Positions 54,475 to 63,822 of a stretch of DNA of 64,000 bases are shown here, in pieces. A model generated the notes under the pieces. The model was not told the DNA's origin and did not search any database. It worked only from the letters and a program-made list of their open reading frames with translations. The DNA is from Prostheceraeus crozeri. Its lineage: Eukaryota; Platyhelminthes; Polycladida; Euryleptidae. Within the stretch, counting starts at the first letter, position 1; every line of letters starts with the position of its first letter. The stretch is from assembly GCA_907163375.1 (NCBI GenBank), contig CAJQUW010005568.1, forward strand, positions 21,001 to 85,000, read 5' to 3'. The translations under genes and the position numbers were made by a program.

Positions 54475-55491
54475 ATGGAGTTTACAGCAGTGTTTCCCAG
54501 TAATGCTCAACCTGAGCGATATGAAAATACAGCTGCTGAGTTTGAGACTGATTTAACACAGCCGATTGACTTAAGTGGTGATTGGGAAGTGGCCCTGCAA
54601 GATTTGAGCTATGTGAATAATATAAGAACCATTACAAATGAAGAGATTACATTAGGCACTGCAACGAATCAAGACTTCTACTTTCCAAAACTAGAGCGAA
54701 ATGATAAAGTACATACCTACAACTTGAATAAACATGCAGCAGAGTGGAATTCTATTCCTACAGTAAACACCCGTCGGGGAAAGCGAGCTGTTGATGAGAT
54801 TGTAAATGGCCCTACTTTAATTATCACTGCAGATACAGACATACCAATTGCTAAAAATGCTTCACCCCTGAAATGGAGACAACCTACAAACCCATCATTC
54901 CGTCATCGTTTAGAGCAATCATACTATTATATGAAAATTCAACGCCTATTGAATGTTATGAATGATTTGGCAAAGGATCTATGGTTCTGGCAAATGGATC
55001 CAAATCTACATAAAGTTACCCTCTACATGAGACCGACTACTATTTCCCTTGGATTTTATGTGAGTGGACCTCTGCAAAAGATATTGAATCTTAAATCACG
55101 TTTCTTTCCACCTATCACAAAATTTGCAGAAGTAAAAGGAGGCGGTGCCTTCCCTTTGAGAGCTCAAGTGTCCATGAAAGTATCAAAGCAGATTAAGAAA
55201 TATCCAAATTGGCACAGGAAAAAATTTAATATTACCCTTCTTCCCCTTGATCGCATGCATGAGCGCTTTGTGCTTTTTAAATCTGGTACTGTTGATGACT
55301 TGATCAAACAGGTAAATGAAATAAATGGATTATCTATGTCCTTCACTCGAGTACACAATAAAGCAAGGATTGATTTCCGAAATGATTATGAGCGTTCACA
55401 TATTGGATTTGTTCACATCAATTCTAAATTTCGCGATTTGCTCTCTTTAAAAACAGACGTCTTATGGTCATACCATGAATGGGGAATGTGA
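54475..55491 (+). CDS. Polinton minor structural protein of B (N-terminal type)
   Basis: 338 residues in one open frame. The head MEFTAVFPSNAQPERYENTA, followed by LTQPIDLSGDWEVALQDLSY, is a recognisable start of a Polinton structural protein (PSN...GDWEVAL). The rest is beta-rich with GPLQKILNLK and NEINGLSMSF, and it ends overlapping the next gene by 13 bases. In other Polintons this head and the following gene's C-terminal domain occur in one protein, so these could be two subunits or parts of one. A penton or spike-base role is inferred. Confidence 0.6.
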   Translation: MEFTAVFPSNAQPERYENTAAEFETDLTQPIDLSGDWEVALQDLSYVNNIRTITNEEITLGTATNQDFYFPKLERNDKVHTYNLNKHAAEWNSIPTVNTRRGKRAVDEIVNGPTLIITADTDIPIAKNASPLKWRQPTNPSFRHRLEQSYYYMKIQRLLNVMNDLAKDLWFWQMDPNLHKVTLYMRPTTISLGFYVSGPLQKILNLKSRFFPPITKFAEVKGGGAFPLRAQVSMKVSKQIKKYPNWHRKKFNITLLPLDRMHERFVLFKSGTVDDLIKQVNEINGLSMSFTRVHNKARIDFRNDYERSHIGFVHINSKFRDLLSLKTDVLWSYHEWGM

Positions 55492-56108
55492 AAATAACAT
55501 CTGAACAGCAATCCGATTGTCGAATGGTCCTTTATTTCAAACGTACAGACCCTGTTTTACGTCCCAGTCTTACATGGAAACCAAATGTAAAGTTACCGAT
55601 ACCTCCAAAGCATTATAGCAATGGTTATGATGTTTGTACATACTTGAACAAGGGCGTATCAAATCTACACTCATATCATTTTGACTATGATCCTAAAGAA
55701 AATACAATCTGTATCAGTGTACATGGTAAAACGGTCATTCACATTTCAAAAGAGTTGTCAAAGATTTTAGGATTCAAACGTGACATATTCTACGACGAGA
55801 AGTATTGTGGCTCAACATCCTTGCTCGATATGAATATCAATCACTTTTACATTTACACTAACTTTATCCATTCAACACAAGTTGGTGGTCAAATGGTTCC
55901 CCTTATAAGATATATTCCTATTGACAGTGGCGACTTTGGCGTGACCATGCACAGGGAGTTCCTGAACAAGGTATACATTCCAGTCAATGTATCACGACTA
56001 TCCCATTGCAAATTTGGTATCTATGATGATAGTGGTAATCCTATTCAATTCATTGGTGGTCGTACTGTCTTAACACTTCATTTTCGTCAGATAACATCAA
56101 ATCACTAA
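55479..56108 (+). CDS. Penton-like minor structural protein of B (C-terminal type)
   Basis: 209 residues, intact. It contains VIHISKELSKILGFKRD, then HFYIYTNFIHSTQVGGQMVP and a final strand VLTLHFRQI, the pattern shared with C at 9493-10281. It overlaps the previous gene in another frame. It would sit at capsid vertices if the penton assignment is right. The stop at 56108 is followed at once by TGTTGCGTGTGGCGC, a word also found beside the ribozymes. Confidence 0.6.
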   Translation: MGNVKITSEQQSDCRMVLYFKRTDPVLRPSLTWKPNVKLPIPPKHYSNGYDVCTYLNKGVSNLHSYHFDYDPKENTICISVHGKTVIHISKELSKILGFKRDIFYDEKYCGSTSLLDMNINHFYIYTNFIHSTQVGGQMVPLIRYIPIDSGDFGVTMHREFLNKVYIPVNVSRLSHCKFGIYDDSGNPIQFIGGRTVLTLHFRQITSNH

Positions 56109-56249
56109 TGTTGCGTGTGGCGCAGTCAATGTATTTTCTTTCTTGATTAGGTAACCGTTAAGGCCGTGGTCTCATAAAGACCGTTTGGAGCATTCTCTGT
56201 CTCATCAAAGGGTTTTTCACTCCTGAAAGTCAGCCTCGTTTATGAAAGG

Positions 56250-56402
56250 CTAACTCTCAACCGTTTTTAGAGTGAGCTGCTTGCAGCCTTCAATCATTTG
56301 TCTCTCTTCCTCTTCCTCTTTTTGTTGAAACTTTCTCTCAACTTCCTTCTTCGTAGGAGTTGAGGTAGCAAGAGGTGTGAATGTTTCCTCTGTGTCGGAC
56401 AT
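56250..56402 (-). CDS. Small acidic/basic 50-residue protein of B with early-type promoter
   Basis: The start at 56402 (MSDTEETFTPLATSTPTKKE) lies about 35 bp after a TATA box (TATATAAA, 56434-56442, minus strand). The product has a Thr/Pro-rich head and a charged helix. It is divergently paired with the gene at 56558, both with TATA boxes. Function unknown. Confidence 0.55.
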   Translation of the reverse strand: MSDTEETFTPLATSTPTKKEVERKFQQKEEEEERQMIEGCKQLTLKTVES

Positions 56403-56557
56403 GACTATGATGGTAAAATGCAAGACACTCTTCTTTATATATGAGAATGATGCAGTGTGATTGATACATGGCTGTCGTCCAATGAGAGAGCGTGAAGCAG
56501 GGAGAGAGAATCTATATAAGTGCGGTGCAATGACCATTTCCTCATAATATCATTAAA

Positions 56558-56938
56558 ATGGATACACCACCGAACGCCTATGCCTTACTCATGCCCAATG
56601 CCCCACGTAAGAGGCAAGTTAAAAATATTTACAATGGTGAGGTCGAACCGCTACAGTTGGAGGAGGAGGAAACCATCATCATCTCCGACGATGAAACGAT
56701 CACCATCTCCGATGATGAGACGGAGAAGTCAGAGGTGCAGTATGGTGACTGAGAAATTCTGCGAGGTGCATTCCTCAGTGTGTCAGCGAAAGACATAGTA
56801 AATGAGAATGATATCAACATTTTACGAGGTTGGCAAGAGCTCTTCTCCCCAAATAGCCAACCTCGCAATGAAGAGGAGTTTGATTATGTTGATGTTATGT
56901 TTCGCCTGGTGGTGAAACGTATTGCCGATTTGGAATAA
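56558..56938 (+). pseudogene. Acidic B protein with tandem SUMO-interaction-like motifs
   Basis: The start at 56558 follows CTATATAAGTG (56512) by 45 bp. The head is MDTPPNAYALLMPNAPRKRQ, with a nuclear-signal-like basic patch. Residues about 38-56 contain ETIIISDDETITISDDE: two copies of a short Ile-rich core followed by Ser-Asp-Asp-Glu, the hallmark of SUMO-interacting motifs with acidic extension. Coding-like sequence with FDYVDVMFRLVVKR continues to 56938. It may engage SUMO-dependent nuclear bodies as DNA-virus early proteins do. Looks broken (about one break). Confidence 0.55.
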
Positions 56939-57344
56939 ATGTATATCATGACAGTGTTGTTTTTCCTTCATATAAGCTGCATGGCTTCGAAAGGATCATC
57001 GAGTAAGCATAGTATCGATTGGGAGCTATTGTTAGAATAAGATATCCTATCATCTAGACACTAGACATATTTACTGGAAATCATTCAACATATGAAAAAC
57101 TGATTTTAGGTGAATCAATTGAAGCAACGTTATCTGAGAATGAGCCATGAGTTCTGCTTGTCACTCTTATGCCACACGTAGACAAAATCATCTTCTACCT
57201 TCTCTAATGGTATGATCCCTTTTGATAGAAAAGTAGACCGATAATAAATGCGTTAACTAACCCCATATCTAAATTCCTCCATTTATTTCCATTTCAAGAT
57301 AAATACGTTGCAAAATAAAGACATGTAGTATGTAGGTTTATTTT
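56939..57344. other. Spacer in B, nothing recognised
   Basis: About 400 bp, AT-rich, with no open frame of note and no repeat seen elsewhere. Confidence 0.6.
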
Positions 57345-57596
57345 TCACTCAAAGTTGAGAGGGATCACTTTTAAATTTGGATAGATTGTAAAATGTTTTG
57401 GGCGCTTGGGAGTGTCGGGCACTTTCCTCACACGCGTAGTTTTTGGCGTAAATTCACCATCAGTCCACACAACTTTTTCAATGACGACTTTCGTGCGGGA
57501 CTCCTCCTCTGGCTCACACTTGTCTTCATCCCACTCGTCAATGACTTCAAATAGTTTGTTAAAGATCTCTAAGGCGGGAGATGTACCTTCCATCAT
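57345..57596 (-). CDS. 83-residue acidic protein of B with early-type promoter
   Basis: The start at 57596 (MMEGTSPALEIFNKLF) lies about 40 bp after CTATATAAGTG on the minus strand (about 57634-57644), the same 11-mer as upstream of 56558. The product has an acidic helix (EVIDEWDEDKCEPEEE) and a basic/Pro tail (VRKVPDTPKRPKH). An upstream in-frame Met at 57668 would place the start before the TATA box and is unlikely. Function unknown. Confidence 0.6.
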   Translation of the reverse strand: MMEGTSPALEIFNKLFEVIDEWDEDKCEPEEESRTKVVIEKVVWTDGEFTPKTTRVRKVPDTPKRPKHFTIYPNLKVIPLNFE

Positions 57597-57719
57597 GAGA
57601 TAGATGAGAATGAGAAGTGCTGCAATCGTTTCACTTATATAGTTATTTAACAATGAATTCCTCAACAACCAATCAGAATGATTCTAATTCAGATGAAGTT
57701 TTTTTTCACTTTATCAACC

Positions 57720-58430
57720 TGTGTTGCAGTATAAACTTTTGTACAACATTCTCTACACTCTCTGACTAGACTTGCGAATACAACTTCGATCATCAAACTT
57801 TACTTTCTCAAACGGGTGTCGCGGTAATATTATTTGACTACACTAACTTTGCAAACCATGATAGACTTTCTGACTAGACTTATGAATACAACTTCAATGA
57901 TCAAACTCTACTTTCTCAAACGGGTGCCGAGGTAGTATTATTTGACTACACTAACTTTGCTTCTACAAACCATGATACACTTTCTGACGACACTCACGAA
58001 TAAACGTCATGATCATACTTTACTTTCTCAAACGGGTGTCGCGGTAATATTATTTGACTACACTAACTTTGCTTCTACAAACCATGATACACTTTCTGAC
58101 GACACTCACGAATAAACGTCATGATCAAACTTTACTTTCTCAAACGGGTGTCGCGGTAATATTATTTGACTACACTAACTTTGCTTCTACAAACCATGAT
58201 ACACTTTCTGACGACACTCACGAATAAACGTCATGATCAAACTTTACTTTCTCAAACGGGTGTCGCGGTAATATTATTTGACTACACTAACTTTGCTTCT
58301 ACAAACCATGATACACTTTCTGACGATACTCACGAATAAACGTCATGATCAAACTTTACTTTCTCAAACGGGTGTCGCGGTAATATTATTTGACTACACT
58401 AACTTTGCAAACCATGATACACTTTCTGAC
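57720..58430. repeat. A-type satellite in the B right arm
   Basis: About six units of about 120 bp (CTTTACTTTCTCAAACGGGTG, TTTGACTACACTAACTTTGC, ACCATGATACACTTTCTGAC). The four central units are almost identical, so the array expanded recently. The left arm keeps about one unit. Confidence 0.93.
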
Positions 58431-58524
58431 GACACTGACAAGAGCTTGTTCACTAGCAAAGAGAGAAGTTTGTGATGTGTTGCGTGTGGCGCTTGAATGT
58501 CCTCCCATTCCATTCATCATTTTT

Positions 58525-58592
58525 CTTCCCCTCTGCATTCCATATCCGTAGATATGTGGCGGGCTTGGGACCGCTTTAGCTGCATTAGAAGG
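58525..58592 (-). ncRNA. Twister self-cleaving ribozyme, B right arm
   Basis: Sense strand: CTTC, UAA (predicted cleavage between 58587 and 58586), TGCA, GCTAAA, GCGGTCCCAAGCCCGC, CATATC-TACG-GATATG, GGAA, TGCA, GAGGG, GAAG. An upstream hairpin reads GGGC-tcttttaag-GCCC where B left has AGCCC-tctta-GGGCT: different bases, same pairing idea. It is located at the 3' end of the slot gene on the same strand. Confidence 0.88.
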
Positions 58593-58599
58593 TTGGGCC

Positions 58600-59766
58600 T
58601 TAAAAGAGCCCATGGGTCGTTCTCCGTCCACCGACACTCTCACTTCTGCAAAAACTCTGAAAGAAAAAGAATAGGAGATTAGAGGCGGCAAGGAAATGAT
58701 CATGTTGAGGAAACTTGCTAGGCAACTTCTTCCGAACTTTTCGGACGACGAAGTCCTCGAGCTCTCCAGCGATGTTCATTTTCATATGTAGACACCGGAC
58801 TCCGTCGCCCTCATAGCATTGTTGTGTCACATTGGGGTCGTCGGTGATTGTGGGGACGTCACATATATTATTTTGGAAGAGGGGAAGATGGACTTGATAC
58901 ACTCTTCTTTTTCTACTCTTCAAACACTCATGCAGTCGCTCAACTTCACCCGCCAACCTCTTATTTATGCCCTTCACCTCCTCCGTCTCCTTCACCACGC
59001 TTCGCGTCCGCTCTATCTCTTCATCCTTCATCGACAAACTCGCCTGCAAACTCTCCACCAAACCTGCCTTCCTCATCAACTCGCTCCTTTCCGCCATCCA
59101 TTCCTTCTCCTTCCTTCTCATGGTCTCCAACTCTTCCCTCGTTGCCCTATACCCCTCAACCTTCACCGTCAGCTCTTCACTCTCCTTCAAAACCTTTCTA
59201 TTAACACTTTCCAACCCCATCATGCGATCCTTCATCCTTACAAATGCCTCCGTATCATACCCCTCTTCCCGCCGTGGCGATGACGCTAACATCGGCTTAC
59301 CCACTTCCTTCCCCTCCCCCTCCAGATCACCGATATCCCCAAACAAATCCTCAATCACCTTATCCAAATCAACATCAACCTTCTTGTTCATTTTCGCTCT
59401 CAACTCAACTTCCTCACTCGAACTCTCATCACTCGCCTTCGTCACCACTTTCTCCCCAACCAAGTCCTCAATCGTTGCCACCGCCTTCCTCACCTCTTCC
59501 CTTTCCAACAACTCTCCCTCAAACCACTCCTTGAACCCTGCCATAGCTATATTGCCACTTGGACACTCGTTGTGATCCTTAATAAACGTCATCTCATTCC
59601 CTTCCCCACATACCACCCGATGATGCACGCACACTCTCAACAACACCTCTCTCATATGTGCGCCCACCGTCTCCTCTTTAATGTGCTTCCTCAGCTCACT
59701 ACCTCTGGCAATCTTGCCGCAACTGCATTTGCCAACCAACATTTTTGCATTGCTTGATTTCGTCAT
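58600..59766 (-). CDS. Arm slot gene of B, right: Cys-rich head, acidic part, coiled coil, conserved tail
   Basis: The start at 59766 follows acceptor TCTTTACAG (59774). An upstream exon runs from TATATAAACC (60003-60010) to donor GTGAGT (59952-59947), so the leader intron is about 180 nt. The head has LVGKCSCGKIARGSELRKHI and further Cys/His, as in the A gene (LCVCRKIFRSDAFKKH). An acidic part with DLDKVIEDLFGDIGDLEGEG and a long coiled coil follow, then a tail QQCYEGDGVRCLHMKMNIAG that parallels CYSRAKKGIECLHFTFD in A. The frame is open to 58600, but a splice acceptor-like TTTCTTTCAG near 58660 suggests a short last exon as in A. Unlike A's copies it looks whole. Function unknown. Confidence 0.7.
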   Translation of the reverse strand: MTKSSNAKMLVGKCSCGKIARGSELRKHIKEETVGAHMREVLLRVCVHHRVVCGEGNEMTFIKDHNECPSGNIAMAGFKEWFEGELLEREEVRKAVATIEDLVGEKVVTKASDESSSEEVELRAKMNKKVDVDLDKVIEDLFGDIGDLEGEGKEVGKPMLASSPRREEGYDTEAFVRMKDRMMGLESVNRKVLKESEELTVKVEGYRATREELETMRRKEKEWMAERSELMRKAGLVESLQASLSMKDEEIERTRSVVKETEEVKGINKRLAGEVERLHECLKSRKRRVYQVHLPLFQNNICDVPTITDDPNVTQQCYEGDGVRCLHMKMNIAGELEDFVVRKVRKKLPSKFPQHDHFLAASNLLFFFFQSFCRSESVGGRRTTHGLF

Positions 59767-59984
59767 GATGATTCTGTAAAGATAGAGTAAAATTTGATAG
59801 CAAGCGTTTATAGGATAGTACTTGCATATATGTATTGAAGGACATGTGATAGCAAAAATTGGAATAAAATCGTCAACCAAATTTAAAGAGTATGATTCCT
59901 AGCTTTATCCTAAATCCCAATGTTTGATAGCAAACCTTGTCAGAGCACTCACCGTTCGTCTTGTAACTTGAAACAGGAGTGAAG

Positions 59985-61591
59985 ACTAGAGAAAAGTCGC
60001 GGTTTATATACCTAGGGAGCACAAAGCCATGATTCAGACCTTCCTTATTTGGTCATGCTTTTGACTTGACAACAGCAGTTTTACCATGTATGGGCATCGG
60101 CAGTCACCGTGGTTTCCGTTACCAACTCCCAACACAAAGACGGATTCCCCTATGACGCGAAAAGGTTTGACGTCAATGCTTGCAGTAACCGTCCCATTTT
60201 TACCAAGTTACAATGACAAACGATAGACGTTGCCAAGCCTGAGTTACTGAGGCTAGACGAAGAAGGCCTGATAGCAAGCCAGCAACCGTTTGGGTGTTAA
60301 GCTCTTGAATCCGTTACAGGCATTACTCAGAGGGGATCTTATCCCAGCTCCAAGGCCTCGACCCACAAATCCAACCTCGAGCGGACACAGCGTGCGTCAT
60401 ATCACTGTGTTGGTATCCGGGCCCCAGATTTGACATGAAAACCGGTGGATTTATTTACAAGAGGAAACGACCCAAGTTACAGAGACTCATAAACGACTGC
60501 TTTTTATTCAAAAACTTTAATTATTATCATTAAATATGAATGATCTGTCGTTTTTCCTCAATGTCCCAAAATTTCAATGACGTCTCACCTCTAAACGAAG
60601 GCAGATACGAACAAGCCATGTTTTCCACTGAATTTTTCTCACTCTTAGCTTTCAAACGAGCTATTGCACGACTTTCTACGATGTCTACAACCAAAGTTGG
60701 AAGATCGTTGCCGAGGGGGGGAGTCAGAACTTTTTCTCTCCGATTGAGTTGGGAAGACGTTCCTAGACCCAAAAGTGGCCAAAACGTCCGAATCTGCACT
60801 CCATTTTCCCATCCGAGCACTCCTTCATACCGAAAAATGGACTTTCTCATCCCAAAACCTCCAAAACCTGACTTTTTCAACTCTGACGTTTTCCTGCCAT
60901 TTTCCTCCCTCAACCCAGGAAATATGGTCCAAACTGAGCTTTCCACTGCATTTTTCTCACTTTTAGCTTTCAAATGAGCTATTGCACGACTTTCTACCAT
61001 CTCTGGAACAAAGTTGGAAGGTTGGTAGGAGGGGGGGAGGACGTCCTCAACATTTTTTTTCTCTCCGATTTTGCTGGAAACATCCTTCCTAACCCAAAAT
61101 TGGCCAAAAATTCCGAATCTGCACTACATTTTCCCATCTGAGGTCTCCTTCATGACGAAATTCAACTTTTCTCATCCCAAAACCACCCAACCCCGCCTTT
61201 TTCCAACTCGACCGTTTTCAGAGATTCTACCCCTTGCTGCTCCTCCTTCCATCCTTCCCCACCCAAACTTTCACGCAGATTCCACATCTGAACTCCAATT
61301 TCCAATCCAAACCCTCCTTCGTGACGATTTTCAACGTTTCTCATCCCAAACACCATCAACACCTACACCTTTCCAACTCTATCCCTCACACATTCCTATC
61401 ACTTTCCTGCCCAACCCTTACCCGAACACTCCTGCCTTCCTTCCAGAAGGGGGGGACTCGTTTCCTCCTCTCGGACCCATTCCTCCCAACACATCCTTGG
61501 CAAACTCCCTCACCTGCCAGACAGAGGGGGGATGGGGGTGTGGGTGGGGGTTTGCGCATTTTGGACTTGCGCCTGGGATGAGCTTACTACT
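59985..61591. repeat. Right terminal inverted repeat of B
   Basis: Inverted match to 44160-46225, lacking the 455-bp promoter block. It ends GGATGAGCTTACTACT followed by GTCAGT. Confidence 0.9.
60003..60010 (-). promoter_or_regulatory. Inner TATA box, B right arm
   Basis: TATATAAACCGC on the minus strand, identical to the left arm. It is followed by a short 5' exon and donor GTGAGT at 59952. Confidence 0.7.
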
Positions 61592-62289
61592 GTCAGTGAA
61601 AAGATGGGCCGATTTTGATAAAACTTACATATTCTTGGAGCTGACAACACTAGCATTATTTTAAACCCAAACTCGAAAGCACCAGCGTTAATACAACAGA
61701 AGTTGTTAAGTTGCGTGCAGTTGACCGTTGTTGAACATTGTTAACGCGAAAGTGGCGTAAAATTAGGTAAAAATGCAAATTGAATGAATACTGCACAAAT
61801 TGATGTCCGAATTAGAAAAACAATATACCATCTGAAAGCTTAACACGAGCCTGATTCAATGGTGATAATCTCAATTTTCTGTATTGCATAGTTTCGTCTG
61901 TAGGTGTCGGTGAATGAATTGACCAAACATTCATACCTTTAAGTCTGTTGACCACAGCTAACCAGACATAAGCTAAACGCTTTGCCAAATTAAAGTGCTT
62001 GACATAACCTTTCACATGGTACAAAGGTTATTGAAATTGAACATCTTCATCAATGAGAAAATCTTGTGAGATTTTTTTAGCAACATCTTTTTGGTAAAAC
62101 TTATTGGTATTGTATCTTTTTGCACATACAGCCAATCCTAGGAACCGTGTATCATGATGAAGCTGACTGATAGTTCATGCTGTCTGCCAACTTTCATAAA
62201 ACAATTCTGTCGTCTTCATGCTGAAATCTTGCATCAAAGGAAACGCTCAATTTTTTTCATGAGGCCTACTGACCAGAGCTGACCACACA
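61592..62289. other. Flanking host DNA between B and D
   Basis: About 700 bp. The minus strand has coding-like stretches (HHDTRFLGLAVCAKRYN, then FLIDEDVQFQ; and ORF 62024-61812) broken by stops, so an old gene or transposon piece is possible. I could not identify it. It starts with the GTCAGT word. Confidence 0.45.
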
Positions 62290-62302
62290 AGTAGTATATA
62301 GC

Positions 62303-62357
62303 GTGACATCCGGCGCGACGCTTCGCTTCGCTTCGCTTCGCTTGCGCCGGATGTCAC
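62303..62357. repeat. Terminal hairpin with CTTCG-repeat loop, D
   Basis: The perfect 14-bp stem GTGACATCCGGCGC / GCGCCGGATGTCAC encloses a 27-nt loop made of CTTCG repeats. It begins 13 bp from the candidate terminus. Confidence 0.9.
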
Positions 62358-62369
62358 ACTCTTGCGGGA

Positions 62370-62690
62370 TTTTTCAAAATTTTCAAAAAATCAAAATTTC
62401 AAAAATTTAGGTAGACTTCAAATTTCACGTGGCCGAAGGCCGAAGGGCGAAGGGCGAAAATGTAGGTAGTGACAAATTTTCAAAAAAATCAAAATTTCAA
62501 AAATTTAGGCGGTCTCAAAATATCACGTGGACGAAAATTTAGGCGGTCTCAAAATATCACGTAATCTAAAAAATATCACGTGGACGAAAAATATCACGTA
62601 GCCGAAGGTCGAAAATGTAGGCAGATGAAAATTTAGGTAGCCCAAAAAATATCACGTTGTCCTAATATACCAGAAGATTGTATTCAAAAA
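62370..62690. repeat. Short-repeat arm of D
   Basis: Words AAATATCACGTGGACG, AATTTAGGCGGTCTC, AAAATTTAGGTAG and GGCCGAAGG recur in varying order. This is AT-rich terminal-repeat-type DNA. No gene. Confidence 0.75.
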
Positions 62691-62861
62691 ATTTCTTTAA
62701 AAATGGAAACCTCAACGGGGGAAGCCTCAGAAATGGAAGGAATCTGAGTGATCTGATGTCCATTCATTGTCTTTGTTGAACCGTGAAAAAATTATTTTTT
62801 ATTTTCATGAGAAAATTTTATTTTTATTTCCATGACATATAAATCTTTTATTGTTAAAAAA

Positions 62862-63749
62862 ATGATGTTACCAAATGTTGGTGGAGGTGCATATATCCCG
62901 AATAATCGTGAATCAGAAATAGAAATAGAAAATTATATCATGAAAACTGGAGACGTTTTATCTGGTCCATTGCATCTTTCTATTCTTCCGCAACAAAATA
63001 CAGAGTTAACAAATAAACAATATGTTGATACACAAATCAATGACTTAAAAGAAAAATATATAAACGATGTTTTGGTTCCACTGATGAATGAATTAAAGTT
63101 GCTAAAACTTAATGACAAATCATTAAACGAAAAATTATTAAAACTTGATAAAAAGGATAGAGAGCTAGAAGCAGATATAGCAAAAATTTTTAAAAAGATT
63201 TCAGAACAATCAAAAATTTTAATATTACTTTCTTTAAATTTAAAATCTGCAGTCATTAAAAATAAACATCAGATAAAAATGTTAAAAGAACAATTAGAAG
63301 ATGAAATAGAAAAACTTCCTGAAAGAATTAAAAAAAATTTAAAGCAGTTACAAACTACATTCGAAAAAAGTGTTGATGAATTAAGTTCTAAAAATACTCA
63401 ACAAATAAAAAAGATGAATAGAATAATAAATGAAGTAAACTCACTTAAACAAAAAGTTGATAAAATGAAAAATCTTAAAATCAAGTTAGAAAATGAATTA
63501 AAGAAAAATTTACAAAAAAACTCTAAAGAAAATAAAGAACAGTTCGATTCTGTTAAAAGACAATTAGATGTTCTTAAAATTAAGTTAAATGCTCTTAAAA
63601 CGACGTTGAAGATTAATCAGCAGAAAATGCAAGTTAATAGAAAGGAAATTAAAGTACATCACACGCTGCTTGACGCAATAGATAAAGTGCAACAGACAAT
63701 TAATAAAGTTATCTCGAAGTTGTTGTCCATTCACAAACGTAAATCTTGA
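62862..63749 (+). CDS. Fibre-like coiled-coil protein of D
   Basis: The start at 62862 (GTTAAAAAAATGATG) gives about 295 residues in one frame. It carries MKTGDVLSGPLHLS and TNKQYVDTQINDLKEKY as in phage tail fibres, then a long coiled coil nearly identical to that of C (17409-18295), ending HKRKS. A few conservative changes separate the two. It appears whole, unlike the C copy. A trimeric fibre role is inferred. Confidence 0.8.
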   Translation: MMLPNVGGGAYIPNNRESEIEIENYIMKTGDVLSGPLHLSILPQQNTELTNKQYVDTQINDLKEKYINDVLVPLMNELKLLKLNDKSLNEKLLKLDKKDRELEADIAKIFKKISEQSKILILLSLNLKSAVIKNKHQIKMLKEQLEDEIEKLPERIKKNLKQLQTTFEKSVDELSSKNTQQIKKMNRIINEVNSLKQKVDKMKNLKIKLENELKKNLQKNSKENKEQFDSVKRQLDVLKIKLNALKTTLKINQQKMQVNRKEIKVHHTLLDAIDKVQQTINKVISKLLSIHKRKS

Positions 63750-63822
63750 TCATAAACGTAAATCTTAGCGCAAACATTAACGTAAATATTTTTTCCCAAA
63801 AGTCAAATTTAATCCTAAAAAA

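Larger units (their letters stand above)
44160..61591. mobile_element. Element B: Polinton with core genes, cargo and ribozyme-bearing arms, 17.4 kb
   Basis: The ends are AGTAGTAAGCTCATCC and GGATGAGCTTACTACT. If the first AGT is counted as flank, an exact 6-bp GTCAGT borders both sides (44157-44162 and 61592-61597). B contains ATPase, integrase, capsid, protease, pX/pVI-like and penton-like genes, but I find no PolB and no gap large enough for one. Both arms carry a promoter, slot gene, twister ribozyme and satellite as in A, though the slot genes differ. Layout otherwise complete; broken at roughly five places. Arms of about 1.6-2.1 kb are very similar, indicating moderate to young age. Confidence 0.9.

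Noticed and set aside
58819-59575. Several open frames antisense to the B right slot gene
   Set aside because: Pro/Ser/Leu-rich shadow frames of a Glu/Lys/Arg-rich coiled-coil gene.
61812-62024. Gene call for the minus-strand frame between B and D
   Set aside because: Short, with no recognised motif and stops on either side. Kept only as possible old coding DNA.
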